A DNA stretch of 64,000 bases from Hyphomicrobiales bacterium (GCA_900471485.1 UCEU01000040.1:1-64000); one strand, 5' to 3'; counted from the stretch's first letter, positions 26,758 through 35,138 are shown. The notes: generated from the letters alone by a model not told the origin. Program-made: numbers and translations.

Positions 26758-27986
26758 GCGCGATCGCGGCGACATATCCGCGCGTCGCCCAACCGCATCG
26801 CGCCACGATGCGCCTGATCGGCTCCGGCCTTTTCGCGTTCGGCATTTTCCTTTCCGGTTTCGTCATCAACGAGCCAGCGCCCTACGAGCTCTGGATGGCC
26901 GGGCTTCTTGCCGTCTGGTTCATTCTCGGGCTGCGCATTTCGCGCTACGTTGCGCCCCTGCTCGTACTGCTCATCACCTTCAACGTCGGCGGCATGCTGT
27001 CGCTGACGCAGATGAACGACCTGACGGGCGGGCCGATGTATGTGGCGGTCTCCACCTTCCTGGCGCTGACGGCGGTGTTCTGCGCCGCGATCGTCGAGGA
27101 CAATGCGCGGCGGCTGCCGCTCATCTTCAATACCTGGGTCGTCGCGGCCGTCATCACGTCGATGCTCGGCATTCTCGGCTATTTCCATGCGTTCCCGGGC
27201 TCCGAGGTGTTCACCCTCTACGACCGCGCCAAGGGTGCCTTCCAGGATCCGAACGTCTTCGGACCCTATCTCGTCCCCCCTTCCCTCTACCTCGTGCACG
27301 GCATCCTGACCGGCAGGCTGAACACGGCCTGGATCAAGGCCGGCGCCTTGCTCATCCTCGCGCTCGGGGTCTTCCTGTCGTTTTCCCGCGCCGCCTGGGG
27401 CCTGTTCTTCCTCACCATCCTGCTCCTGATCTTCGTCATGCTGTTGAAGGAGCGAAGCGGGGCGTTCCGGCTGCGCATCCTCGTGCTCTCGCTCGCCGCG
27501 ATCATGACGATGGTGGTGGCGCTGTTGATCGCCATGCAATCGCCCAAGGTGAGAGATCTCTTCTCGACGCGCGCGCAGCTCGTTCAGGAATATGACGGCG
27601 AGCATCTCGGTCGCTTCGACCGCCACCGCATCGGCTTCCAGATGATGATGGAGCGCCCTCTCGGCATCGGCCCCATGGTGTTCGGGACGATCTTCCCCGA
27701 GGACGAGCACAATATCTGGCTGAAATCGCTGACGACCTATGGGTGGCTCGGCTTCGTCAGCTATGTCGGGATGCTCTGCTGGACCTTCTATCTCGGCTTC
27801 AAGAACCTTCTGAAGAACCGTTTCTGGCAGCCCTATGTGATGATCGGCTGGATCTCGATCATCGGCCATGCCGCGATCGGCAACGTGATCGATATCGACC
27901 ACTGGCGGCATGTCTACTTGCTTTTCGGGATCGTCTGGGGCTGCGCCGCGCTGGAACAGCGCCATCGCCTGGCGCAAGCCGCGTGA
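26754..27986 (+). CDS. O-antigen ligase/polymerase family membrane protein (Wzy-like)
   Basis: A 410-residue protein with about 10-12 membrane helices and a large loop near residue 290-330. The Wzy_C/RfaL hallmark is LSFSRAAWGLFFLT and the periplasmic loop contains PLGIGPMVFG and EDEHNIWLKSL, with a conserved His. It polymerises or ligates lipid-linked repeat units on the periplasmic side. Start is TTG at 26754, overlapping the TGA of the phosphotransferase gene, which suggests translational coupling. It is the last structural gene of the operon; an HTH gene follows after about 50 bases. Confidence 0.85.
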   Translation: MSAIAATYPRVAQPHRATMRLIGSGLFAFGIFLSGFVINEPAPYELWMAGLLAVWFILGLRISRYVAPLLVLLITFNVGGMLSLTQMNDLTGGPMYVAVSTFLALTAVFCAAIVEDNARRLPLIFNTWVVAAVITSMLGILGYFHAFPGSEVFTLYDRAKGAFQDPNVFGPYLVPPSLYLVHGILTGRLNTAWIKAGALLILALGVFLSFSRAAWGLFFLTILLLIFVMLLKERSGAFRLRILVLSLAAIMTMVVALLIAMQSPKVRDLFSTRAQLVQEYDGEHLGRFDRHRIGFQMMMERPLGIGPMVFGTIFPEDEHNIWLKSLTTYGWLGFVSYVGMLCWTFYLGFKNLLKNRFWQPYVMIGWISIIGHAAIGNVIDIDHWRHVYLLFGIVWGCAALEQRHRLAQAA

Positions 27987-28035
27987 GCGCGTATCGCCCC
28001 TTGCGAAGTTGCGGCGGCACGCTAGATTTTCAGCC

Positions 28036-28329
28036 ATGATCACAGCTACACAAATCCGCGGCGCACGCGCCATGACAGGTATAAGCATCGACCAGCTGGC
28101 AGCCGCTTGCGGCCTGCCCGTCGACACCATCGAGACATTGGAGCGGGGTGACGGCACGGCTGAAGCCCATACGATGCTTAAGGTCCAGCACGCACTGGAG
28201 GCAGCTGGCATCATCTTCATCGCCAGCGGCAACCACGATGAAGGCGGCCCGGGCGTGCGCCTCAAGGAACGGACGAGTATCGACGAAGGTATCCGCCCGG
28301 AAAATCTGAGTGCGGCCAACGACGGCTGA
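28036..28329 (+). CDS. XRE-type helix-turn-helix regulator (97 aa)
   Basis: A 97-residue protein with a lambda-repressor-like HTH: MITATQIRGARAMTGISID, followed by DQLAAACGLPVDTIETLERG (recognition helix around residues 28-40). The rest, with a LEAAGIIFIASGN segment and no known ligand domain, is short. Start ATG 28036. It comes 49 bases after the polymerase gene on the same strand, so it might be co-expressed and regulate the polysaccharide locus; this is positional inference only. Confidence 0.7.
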   Translation: MITATQIRGARAMTGISIDQLAAACGLPVDTIETLERGDGTAEAHTMLKVQHALEAAGIIFIASGNHDEGGPGVRLKERTSIDEGIRPENLSAANDG

Positions 28330-28392
28330 GCCGGAACAAAATCGCTCTCTTCGCGTTTTGCGTCACGTTATCAAAACGTTGAGGGTAATTCG

Positions 28393-28542
28393 TTGAACCG
28401 TACAAACAATCTCTATTTCATCATCGGCGCGCTCGTCGTCATCATCGTCGGACTTGGTGGGTACCTCTATCACCAGGAAAGCAAGCCTGACGGCGTCGAG
28501 ATGCGGATCGGCGAGAACGGCGTTTCCATCAAGGAAAACTGA
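28393..28542 (+). CDS. Small single-pass membrane protein (49 aa)
   Basis: TTG at 28393 lies 7 bases after GAGGG. The product has a polar N-terminus (about 7 residues), one hydrophobic helix (YFIIGALVVIIVGLGGYLY) and a charged C-terminal tail of about 22 residues (EMRIGENGVSIKEN at the end). Single-helix small proteins of this shape often tune larger membrane complexes; no partner is evident. No family recognised. Confidence 0.55.
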   Translation: MNRTNNLYFIIGALVVIIVGLGGYLYHQESKPDGVEMRIGENGVSIKEN

Positions 28543-28544
28543 GG

Positions 28545-28757
28545 TCAGAGATAGGCCTTCGCGAGGTCGGCGAGCTTGCCGCTATCGCGTACCCCCTGCT
28601 TGTAAAGCTGGATGATGAGCGATCCTATGCGCTCGGCCTCAGGCGTATCGCGCTTGAGGCCCCTCTTGTCACAAACATCGCCAAGAACCCCGGACAGAAG
28701 ATCGAGATCATCCGAGAACAGTGGCATATCACGCGGAAGAATTGGCGTCTTAAGCAT
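28545..28757 (-). CDS. Conserved small protein of unknown function (70 aa)
   Basis: Encodes MLKTPILPRD followed by a compact helical, mostly soluble chain (LFSDDLDLLSGVLGD, then DTPEAERIGSLIIQLYKQG) ending KLADLAKAYL. No signal or membrane segment. The start chosen, ATG 28757, gives a 70-residue chain; another in-frame ATG lies at 28727. I recall similar short proteins in rhizobial genomes without a known function. It converges with the 49-residue membrane protein gene, leaving 2 bases between the stop codons. Confidence 0.55.
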   Translation of the reverse strand: MLKTPILPRDMPLFSDDLDLLSGVLGDVCDKRGLKRDTPEAERIGSLIIQLYKQGVRDSGKLADLAKAYL

Positions 28758-28957
28758 TGACCCGCAAGTCCCATAAGGGCTGCCCCAACCGATGCAACAT
28801 CGCCGGCCGCCCATTCATAGCCGACAATGTGGTGACTATGCGCGCCGACTTGCGTTTTATCAACCAAACATCTCGGCTCGTAACATTATGTGAATGGAGA
28901 TGCGCGGCAGTCGCTTTCGCAGCGGTTCATGCAATCACCACGTCTTGTGAAGATGTC

Positions 28958-28986
28958 ACTTTCGGCTCCTGGGGGCTGCCGAAAGT
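28958..28986. terminator. Hairpin 3' of tRNA-Pro
   Basis: A 9-base-pair perfect stem (ACTTTCGGC with GCCGAAAGT) and 11-base loop lies 11 bases beyond the CCA end of tRNA-Pro on the minus strand. On the plus strand it is followed by CTGTTTTAA, so it may act on either side. Confidence 0.55.
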
Positions 28987-28996
28987 CTGTTTTAAA

Positions 28997-29073
<77 letters not shown>

Positions 29074-29275
29074 ACCTGCCGTTACGGCCTGATCCTGTTA
29101 GTCTTTTGAAATTTTCGGCGCAAGCAAAAAAGCTGCGGCACGGAATAAAAAACGGTCAAACGCGTGGAAAAGCCCGCGCTGCAATCCGATCTGGCCACCG
29201 CGACGGCGACCGGGACTCGCAGATCCGTTTGCGATGGCGTCACCATTGCGCCGTGGCGAAAGGCAGAAGACCGAA

Positions 29276-29298
29276 GAGGCCCGGCAATGCCGGGCCTC
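29276..29298 (-). terminator. Hairpin downstream of the repeat-protein gene
   Basis: A perfect 10-base-pair stem (GAGGCCCGGC with GCCGGGCCTC) around the three-base loop AAT, 33 bases past the stop codon; the minus-strand sequence after it is GGTCTTCTGCC, so termination would be only partly T-assisted. Confidence 0.7.
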
Positions 29299-29330
29299 CT
29301 GGAAGGCTTGTTTCTGATGCGTGACACCGC

Positions 29331-30563
29331 TTAGCGGGAGAACGACTTGTTGTTACCCTGCTGGTTGCCGCCACGGGTCTGCTGGTTGCCGTTGTTCGAA
29401 GCTCCGCCTTCGTTCCGGCCCTGCTGGTTGCCATTGTCCGACGGCGCGTTGTCATTGCGCCCCTGTTGACCGTTGTTGTTGGACGATGCGCTCTCGTTGC
29501 GACCCTGCTGGTTGCCGTTGTTCGACGACGGGCCTTCATTGCGATCCTGCTGTCCGCCGTTGTTGGACGACGCGCTTTCATTGCGGCCCTGCTGGCTGTT
29601 GTTGTTCGACGGCTGACTTTCGCTGCGACCCTGCTGGTTGCCGTTGTTCGAAGACGCGCTGTCGTTACGGTCCGGGCGGTTGCCGTTGTTGGAGGACGTG
29701 TTCTCGTTGCGGTCCTGCTGGCTACCACTACGCGGAGAGTTGCTCTCGCCGCGGGTCTGCGGGTTGTTGTTCGACTGATGCGGACCGTCGTTACGTGCCG
29801 GCTGGTTGTCGTTCTGCGGAGCGCGATCCTTGTTGTTGTCGCGGTCACCTTCCGGCTTGGCCTTGCCGCCGAACGGGCCCTTGCGGTCATCCTTCACGTT
29901 CGAACCGCGCTTGCCGCCATCCTTGCGGGTCTTGTCGCCATCCTTGCGGTCCTTGTTACCCTTGGGGTCCTTATTGTCCTTGCGATCCTTCTTGTCGCCG
30001 CCGTCCCGGTGATCCTTGCGGTCCTTCCGATCCTGGTCGTTCTTGTGGTCCTTATGATCCTTACGGTCTTTATGTTCGTTGCGGTCTTTATGGTCCTTGT
30101 GTTCGTCGCGATCCTTGTGATCCTTGTGATCCTTCCATCCACCGGGACCGGGGTGCTGCCCATCGCGGGGCTTGCCCGGCTGGTGCTTTCCACCGCCATG
30201 GTGATGGCCGTGATGGTGGGGGTGATGTCCACTGTGCGGCGGGGTGACCGGGCCGGAGCCATTGCCGCCGTCGTCTTCGCCGCCGCCTTCATTCTCGCCG
30301 TCGCCCTGGTCTTCGCCACCGGAGGCCGGATTGCTCGGGGCCGCACTCTCATTGCGAGCGGAATGCTGCGTCGGGCGATTGTGATCGTCGCTCTTGAAGT
30401 CGTCGTCAGCCTCGATCGAATAGGTCGGCAGGCAAAGCCGCTGTTCGATGCTGCCCGGCAATGCAATTGCGCAGTTGACCGTCAGCGGTGCAGCAACCGT
30501 CAAGCAGGTTGAACTCATGAAGAATGCGGCTGCGACTGCAATTCCAAGCGTGTTTCTTACCAT
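29331..30563 (-). CDS. Secreted low-complexity protein with His, Lys/Asp and 14-residue repeats
   Basis: A 410-residue product that I cannot place in a known family. It begins with a signal peptide (core IAVAAAFFMSSTCLTVAAP, cleavage near residue 24). The following 30 residues hold two cysteines (VNCAIALP, RLCLPTYS) and are the only globular-looking part. Then come an acidic, Gly-rich stretch (about 80-105), a His cluster HSGHHPHHHGHHH (110-122), a basic/acidic block of KDHKD, KDRKD and RKDG units (about 143-215), and eight 14-residue repeats (280-391) with consensus GNQQGRNESASSNN. The body is almost certainly disordered. Candidate roles, all inference: metal binding, wall or matrix scaffold. 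Upstream is a strongly AT-rich promoter. Confidence 0.8.
   Translation of the reverse strand: MVRNTLGIAVAAAFFMSSTCLTVAAPLTVNCAIALPGSIEQRLCLPTYSIEADDDFKSDDHNRPTQHSARNESAAPSNPASGGEDQGDGENEGGGEDDGGNGSGPVTPPHSGHHPHHHGHHHGGGKHQPGKPRDGQHPGPGGWKDHKDHKDRDEHKDHKDRNEHKDRKDHKDHKNDQDRKDRKDHRDGGDKKDRKDNKDPKGNKDRKDGDKTRKDGGKRGSNVKDDRKGPFGGKAKPEGDRDNNKDRAPQNDNQPARNDGPHQSNNNPQTRGESNSPRSGSQQDRNENTSSNNGNRPDRNDSASSNNGNQQGRSESQPSNNNSQQGRNESASSNNGGQQDRNEGPSSNNGNQQGRNESASSNNNGQQGRNDNAPSDNGNQQGRNEGGASNNGNQQTRGGNQQGNNKSFSR
29391..29726 (-). repeat. Eight tandem 42-base (14-residue) repeats
   Basis: Codons 280-391 of the secreted protein form eight contiguous units of exactly 42 bases, each ending in Asn-Asn or Asp-Asn. 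Units 1-8 start GSQQDR, GNRPDR, GNQQGR, NSQQGR, GGQQDR, GNQQGR, NGQQGR and GNQQGR. Units 4 and 6 share QQGRNESASSNN. A degenerate ninth unit (GNQQTRGG) precedes the stop. Unit length is constant, so copy-number change would stay in frame. Confidence 0.85.
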
Positions 30564-30839
30564 TACTCCAACTCCCGATGGTTAACATCACGTTAATTCT
30601 GGGAGATGTATTACATTAGCAATTCTGGAATATAAAGTATAACCGTTTGTTAACCTTACTTATGCGGAGCTATACTTAATATGTAAAATTTTATATTACA
30701 TCACATTCCACCCAGGGAAGTGCCGCCACGCCATCCGGACGGCACAATTGTGCGCGATGCGGCGACGCCTGCGCAAAAGCCTTGCTCCGTCGCGGCCAGC
30801 TGTCCTATGGAGAGTGAAAGATCAGGAGCGAGGCATCAC
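30564..30839. promoter_or_regulatory. AT-rich promoter region of the repeat-protein gene
   Basis: This 276-base spacer is AT-rich over about 30580-30705, with repeated TTAAC/GTTAA steps (GGTTAACATCACGTTAATTC, then TTGTTAACC) and long A/T tracts, against a GC-rich background. In rhizobia such AT-rich promoters are often targets of MucR/Ros zinc-finger silencers; whether this one is cannot be told here. The last ~70 bases are the leader of the zinc-ribbon gene, with AGGAGCGAGG before its ATG. Confidence 0.5.
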
Positions 30840-31037
30840 ATGCAGATCGAAATCCCCTGCCCGAAGTGCAGGAACACAAGAATGAAGTTCGAACGACCGC
30901 AGCCGCTGGACAGCGACATGCTGACCTGCTTCACATGCGGTCATGAGTTGGGGACACTCGGCTCAGTCAAGGAAAAGCTTCTGGCCAACATGGAGCGCAT
31001 GCAGAAGCAGGCGCAGGCACAAAAGCGTAAGCACTGA
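30840..31037 (+). CDS. Small zinc-ribbon protein (65 aa)
   Basis: A 65-residue protein with two CxxC pairs: CPKC (residues 7-10) and CFTC (residues 30-33), spaced as in a rubredoxin-like zinc ribbon, followed by a C-terminal helix rich in Lys/Gln (residues 41-65). ATG at 30840 follows AGGAG. It is soluble, with no signal. Its partner and function are unknown; zinc ribbons often bind RNA or protein. It converges with a HAD hydrolase gene 6 bases away. Confidence 0.75.
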   Translation: MQIEIPCPKCRNTRMKFERPQPLDSDMLTCFTCGHELGTLGSVKEKLLANMERMQKQAQAQKRKH

Positions 31038-31043
31038 GTTCGG

Positions 31044-31709
31044 TTAGCGGGCCAGGGCGATCCGATCGTCCTTGGCCGCATCCACGTGCCAACCGTGATA
31101 ATTTTCCAGCGACAGATGCGGCGTCTCGAACGGCGTCGCGTGCGTGGCGGTGATGACGGCCACGTCGGCGCCGGCAGCTTCGCCGGCGAGAATGCCCGCC
31201 ACGGCATCCTCGAACACCAGGCATTTGGAAGGGTCGACGCCGAGATGGCGTGCGCCCAGAAGATAGCATTCCGGGCTCGGCTTTCCGGCGGAAACTTCCT
31301 CTCCCGTGACCATGACGGTGGGCGTCGGTATACCCGCGGCCGCCATGCGGCGCTTGGCGAGCTCTGCCGGCGCTGAGGTGACGATCGCCCATTTGCCCGA
31401 CGGGATACTGTTCAGAAGCGCAATCGCGCCTGGTATCTCTATGATGCCGTCGACATCTTCCATCTCCTCGAGCAGCAACTCGTGCGCCTCACGCATCGGA
31501 TCGACGCCAGGCAGCGCCAGTTGGCGGATGACGTCGGACGCACGGACGCCGTGGATGGTTTTCAGGAAAACCTCCGGCACCAGGCCGTGGCGCAAAGCCC
31601 ATCCCGTCCAGACCCGCTCGACCACCGAGATAGAATTCAGAAGGGTGCCATCCATGTCGAAGAGGAAGGCATCGTAGGATTTGCCGAGAACGGGGTGCGA
31701 AGCAGTCAC
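31044..31709 (-). CDS. HAD-superfamily phosphatase/phosphoglucomutase-like hydrolase
   Basis: A 221-residue haloacid-dehalogenase hydrolase of subfamily IA. Motif I is FDMDGTLLNS, the catalytic Asp pair is in DMDGT, motif II has IVTSAP, motif III has AGKPSPECYLLG, and motif IV is LVFEDAVAGI. The helical cap sits between motif I and II. Closest to beta-phosphoglucomutase or sugar-phosphatase types; no substrate can be assigned. It is transcribed like the MerR gene upstream on the same strand, 90 bases away. Confidence 0.85.
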   Translation of the reverse strand: MTASHPVLGKSYDAFLFDMDGTLLNSISVVERVWTGWALRHGLVPEVFLKTIHGVRASDVIRQLALPGVDPMREAHELLLEEMEDVDGIIEIPGAIALLNSIPSGKWAIVTSAPAELAKRRMAAAGIPTPTVMVTGEEVSAGKPSPECYLLGARHLGVDPSKCLVFEDAVAGILAGEAAGADVAVITATHATPFETPHLSLENYHGWHVDAAKDDRIALAR

Positions 31710-31799
31710 GAGAGTCTTCCTAGCAAGAGGATCGAGCAGCCCGCCTAACCTGCCGCTGCCAGAGCGACGGCTGACCGGCTGCCTTGAAGGGAGAGGCGC

Positions 31800-32342
31800 C
31801 TAGCGGACCTGGTCCAGCAGGCGCTTGCACTCGAGGAGATCATAAAGCGCCTCCTGCAGCAGCGCGCGATCTTCCTTGCCGACGCTGGACTTGCCGACCG
31901 ATATCTCAGGCGAATCCTCTTCGCCGCCGACGAAATTGAAGAAGCGGCGCGTGATCGGCGCCTTGGCGCGGCCGACCACCTGATCCTCGTCGGAGATGCC
32001 GACGCGCGGCTCACCGGCTTCGCCTGCGTCCTGCTGGCCGCTGGCGAGCGCCTGGACGCTGGCGAGGTCTCCGTGACCGATCGAGATCACGAACTTGTTG
32101 CCGTTCGTCTTCAGGAGCTTCTGCACGCCCTTGATGGTGTAGCCGTGATCATAGAGCAGATGCCGGATGCCCTTGAGGAGATCGATATCCTCGGGGCGAT
32201 AATAGCGTCGCCCACCGCCGCGCTTCATGGGCTTGATCTGGGGAAAGCGGGTTTCCCAGAAGCGCAGGACGTGCTGCGGGAGATCGAGATCATCCGCGAC
32301 TTCGCTTATGGTGCGGAAAGCATCCGGGCTCTTATCCAACAT
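31800..32342 (-). CDS. MerR-family transcriptional regulator
   Basis: A 180-residue regulator. The winged HTH is near the start: AFRTISEVADDLDLPQHVLRFWETRF with the recognition helix and KPMKRGGGRRYYRPEDIDLLKGI wing, then LLYDHGYTIKGVQKLLK. The C-terminal part carries no metal cysteines and ends in a helix (EALYDLLECKRLLDQVR). This is the alphaproteobacterial MerR type usually encoded after ihfA. ATG 32342 is preferred; a second in-frame start 12 bases earlier is possible. The effector is unknown. Confidence 0.88.
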   Translation of the reverse strand: MLDKSPDAFRTISEVADDLDLPQHVLRFWETRFPQIKPMKRGGGRRYYRPEDIDLLKGIRHLLYDHGYTIKGVQKLLKTNGNKFVISIGHGDLASVQALASGQQDAGEAGEPRVGISDEDQVVGRAKAPITRRFFNFVGGEEDSPEISVGKSSVGKEDRALLQEALYDLLECKRLLDQVR

Positions 32343-32548
32343 CTCTACTCCCACGCGATCATCCGGCGCACCGGTTTCATTCGGCAGCGAGACGGCGACA
32401 TCTCGCGCTACCGTAAACGAAGCGGCGACTCATCATATTTCAACGGTTTGCGGTGGCGAATTCAAGTCACGTCTTGAAATACCGCACAGAACACTGAGGG
32501 AAAGAAAAAGAAGACAACCGGCGGACGAGGATATCGTCCAAAAAGCCA

Positions 32549-32887
32549 TCAGGACGCCGGATTGGCGGTCTTCAGCTTGGCCTTGCGCGAGGTGTGGGCC
32601 TTTAGGATGCGCGTCTTCAGGACGTTGGAGGCCTTGAAGGTCATGACGCGGCGGGGAGAGATCGGGACTTCCTCGCCGGTCTTCGGATTGCGGCCGATGC
32701 GCTCGTTCTTGTCGCGGACCTGAAAGGTTGCAAAAGACGACAGCTTCACGGTTTCGCCGCGAACGATCGCATTACAGATTTCGTCGATGACAGTTTCAAC
32801 GAGCTCGGCGGACTCTGTCCGGGAAAGGCCGACCTTGCGAAAAACGGATTCCGCCAGGTCTGCTCGCGTCACTGTCTTTCCGGTCAT
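32549..32887 (-). CDS. ihfA: Integration host factor subunit alpha
   Basis: One half of the DNA-bending IHF heterodimer, used at promoters, recombination sites and replication origins. The 112-residue protein has the HU/IHF fold: TRADLAESVFRKVGLSRTES, VKLSSFATFQVRDK, then the DNA-minor-groove arm RIGRNPKTGEEVPI (conserved Pro), and a basic C-terminus. An ATG at 32887 gives the family's usual length, the frame being open to 32902. Gene order plsX-fabH-ihfA-merR is conserved in alphaproteobacteria. The gap to the MerR start is 206 bases. Confidence 0.94.
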   Translation of the reverse strand: MTGKTVTRADLAESVFRKVGLSRTESAELVETVIDEICNAIVRGETVKLSSFATFQVRDKNERIGRNPKTGEEVPISPRRVMTFKASNVLKTRILKAHTSRKAKLKTANPAS

Positions 32888-32997
32888 GGTTTCCCCGCCC
32901 ATCGGCTAATTATATTATGAAAGAGACCGAAGGATATTTGTCTTGCGCCCTACGGTCAAGCTCTTGTTCGTCGGACGTTTTTTTCGATTTCCGGGCA

Positions 32998-33969
32998 CTA
33001 CCAGCGCAGCAGCACGGCACCCCAGGTGAAGCCGCCGCCCATGGCTTCGAGCATCACCAGATCGCCCTTCTTGATGCGGCCGTCGCCGGCAGCGGTCGCA
33101 AGCGCGAGCGGGATCGACGCCGCGGACGTATTGCCATGCAGATCGACCGTGATCACCACCTTGGCGGGGTCGATGTTCAGCTTCTTGGCAGAGCCGTCGA
33201 TGATGCGACGATTGGCCTGGTGGGGAACCAGCCAGTCGAGATCGTCGGATGTCGTTCCGGTTGCATCGAACGCGGCCTGGATAACATCGGTGATCATGCC
33301 GACCGCATATTTGAAGACTTCGCGGCCTTCCATGCGCAGCTTGCCGACCGTGCCTGTCGAGGATGGGCCGCCATCGACGAAGAGCTTGTCCTTGTGCGAA
33401 CCGTCGGAGCGCAGGTGGGCGGTGAGCACACCGCGATCGGACGTGAGCCCCTCACCTTCACCGGCTTCGAGAATGATCGCGCCGGCGCCATCGCCGAAAA
33501 GGACGCAGGTCGTGCGGTCGTTCCAGTCGAGAATACGCGAGAAGGTCTCGGCGCCGATGACGAGCACGCGCTTGGCAAGACCGCCGCGAATATAGGCATC
33601 CGCCGTCGTGACGGCATAGACGAAACCGGTGCAGACCGCCTGAACGTCGAAGGCGAAACCATGGGTCATGCCGAGACGGTTCTGGATGTTGACCGCCGTC
33701 GCCGGGAAGGTGTTATCGGGCGTAGACGTGGCGCAGACGATCATGTCGATATCGGCAGGCGTCAGGCCGGCATTGTCGAGCGCGGCACGAGCGGCTGCCT
33801 CGCCAAGCGACGACGTTGTTTCGCCGTCACCGGCCACGTAACGCTGACGAATGCCGGTACGCTGGACAATCCATTCATCGGAGGTGTCCACGACATCTTC
33901 CATGTCGCGATTGGTCATGACGCGCTTCGGAAGTGCAGCTCCGAATCCACGAACCACTGAACGGATCAT
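32998..33969 (-). CDS. fabH: Beta-ketoacyl-ACP synthase III
   Basis: Condenses acetyl-CoA with malonyl-ACP to start fatty-acid synthesis. The 323-residue protein starts MIRSVVRGFGAALP at ATG 33969. The catalytic triad is visible: Cys in DVQAVCTGFVYAV, His in LVPHQANRR and Asn in HGNTSAASIPLA. The signature DWNDRTTCVLFGDGAGA and the GGG-x-TWG C-terminus are normal for FabH. plsX lies 19 bases upstream in the same direction, so the initiation of phospholipid and fatty-acid synthesis is linked. Confidence 0.95.
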   Translation of the reverse strand: MIRSVVRGFGAALPKRVMTNRDMEDVVDTSDEWIVQRTGIRQRYVAGDGETTSSLGEAAARAALDNAGLTPADIDMIVCATSTPDNTFPATAVNIQNRLGMTHGFAFDVQAVCTGFVYAVTTADAYIRGGLAKRVLVIGAETFSRILDWNDRTTCVLFGDGAGAIILEAGEGEGLTSDRGVLTAHLRSDGSHKDKLFVDGGPSSTGTVGKLRMEGREVFKYAVGMITDVIQAAFDATGTTSDDLDWLVPHQANRRIIDGSAKKLNIDPAKVVITVDLHGNTSAASIPLALATAAGDGRIKKGDLVMLEAMGGGFTWGAVLLRW

Positions 33970-33988
33970 ATTACTTAAACCCCGTTGC

Positions 33989-35035
33989 TCATGCGGCTTC
34001 CGGCCCGATCGGGGGCAGCCGCTTGGCATGATATTTCTGAAGATCGTTTTCTATTTTCTGATTGAGGCCATTCTTGGCCATGTCATAGCCAACCTCGATG
34101 GCCGCCGAAATGCCTTCCGCATTGGCGCCGCCGTGGCTCTTGATGACAATCCCATTCAAGCCGAGGAAGACGCCACCGTTGACGCGGCTCGGATCCATCT
34201 TCTCGCGCAGCATGTCGAAGGCGCCCTTGGCGAGGATATAGCCGATCTTGGCGAGCAGCGTGCGCGACATCGCGGCACGCAGGTAATCGCCGATCTGGCG
34301 AGCCGTGCCTTCCGCGGTCTTGAGCGCGATGTTGCCGGTAAAGCCCTCGGTCACGACCACGTCAACCGTGCCCTTGCCGATGTCATTGCCCTCGACGAAA
34401 CCGAAATATTCGACCGAATCGATGTTTGCCTCGCGCAACAGGCGCCCGGCTTCCTTGACCTCTTCCTGGCCCTTGATCTCTTCCACGCCGACATTGAGCA
34501 GGCCGATGGTCGGACGCTCGATCTCGAACAGGGCGCGCGCCATGGCGCCGCCCATCAGGGCGAAATCCATCAACTGCTGGGAGTCCGCGCCGATCGTGGC
34601 GCCAACGTCGAGAACGATGCTTTCGCCTTTCATCGTAGGCCAGATTGCGGCGATCGCCGGGCGCTCGATGTTTGCCATCGTGCGCAGACAGAACTTTGCC
34701 ATGGCCATCAGCGCGCCGGTGTTGCCGGCGGAGATCGCGACGTCGGCATCCTTGGTCTTCACGGCTTCGATGGAGCGCCACATGGTCGAGACATAGCGGC
34801 CGCGGCGCAAGGCCTGGCTAGGCTTCTCGTCCATCCGTACAGCAAGCTCGCAATCGTGGAAGACCGACTTTTCCTTGAGCTTCGGGAACCTGTCGAGAAT
34901 AGGCTCGCACTGCTCCTTCAGACCGTACATCACGAATGAAATATCCGGATGTCTTTCCAGCGCCTTGGCAGCGCCGGGGATGACAACCTGGGGACCAAAG
35001 TCGCCACCCATGAGGTCGATAGAAATTCTGATCAC
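33989..35035 (-). CDS. plsX: Phosphate acyltransferase PlsX
   Basis: Makes acyl-phosphate from acyl-ACP, the first committed donor for PlsY in phospholipid synthesis. The 348-residue soluble protein starts ISIDLMGGDFGPQVVIPGA and has SAGNTGALMAMAKF, and GATIGADSQQLMDF, FVEGNDIGKGTVDVVV and GFTGNIALKTAEG, the usual PlsX blocks. Transcription runs into fabH (19-base gap). A 103-base gap separates it from the DUF177 gene upstream; rpmF, which often lies between them in other bacteria, is absent here. Confidence 0.95.
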   Translation of the reverse strand: MIRISIDLMGGDFGPQVVIPGAAKALERHPDISFVMYGLKEQCEPILDRFPKLKEKSVFHDCELAVRMDEKPSQALRRGRYVSTMWRSIEAVKTKDADVAISAGNTGALMAMAKFCLRTMANIERPAIAAIWPTMKGESIVLDVGATIGADSQQLMDFALMGGAMARALFEIERPTIGLLNVGVEEIKGQEEVKEAGRLLREANIDSVEYFGFVEGNDIGKGTVDVVVTEGFTGNIALKTAEGTARQIGDYLRAAMSRTLLAKIGYILAKGAFDMLREKMDPSRVNGGVFLGLNGIVIKSHGGANAEGISAAIEVGYDMAKNGLNQKIENDLQKYHAKRLPPIGPEAA

Positions 35036-35138
35036 GCGTCCCTGATCCTTATTTTTCGCCTCGTGGAGGCGAAATTTCGGCCAAAATACCGGTTTTCCCG
35101 TCGCTTACAACTGAATTGTGTCAAATACCCAACGGGGT

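Noticed and set aside
29391..29726. CRISPR-like array
   Set aside because: Repeats are adjacent 42-base coding units with no spacers and no cas genes; they encode a 14-residue protein repeat.
29321..30512. Plus-strand frames opposite the repeat protein
   Set aside because: Cys/Arg-rich or Val/Ala-rich sequence is what the antisense of the 42-base repeats yields; no start signal is present.
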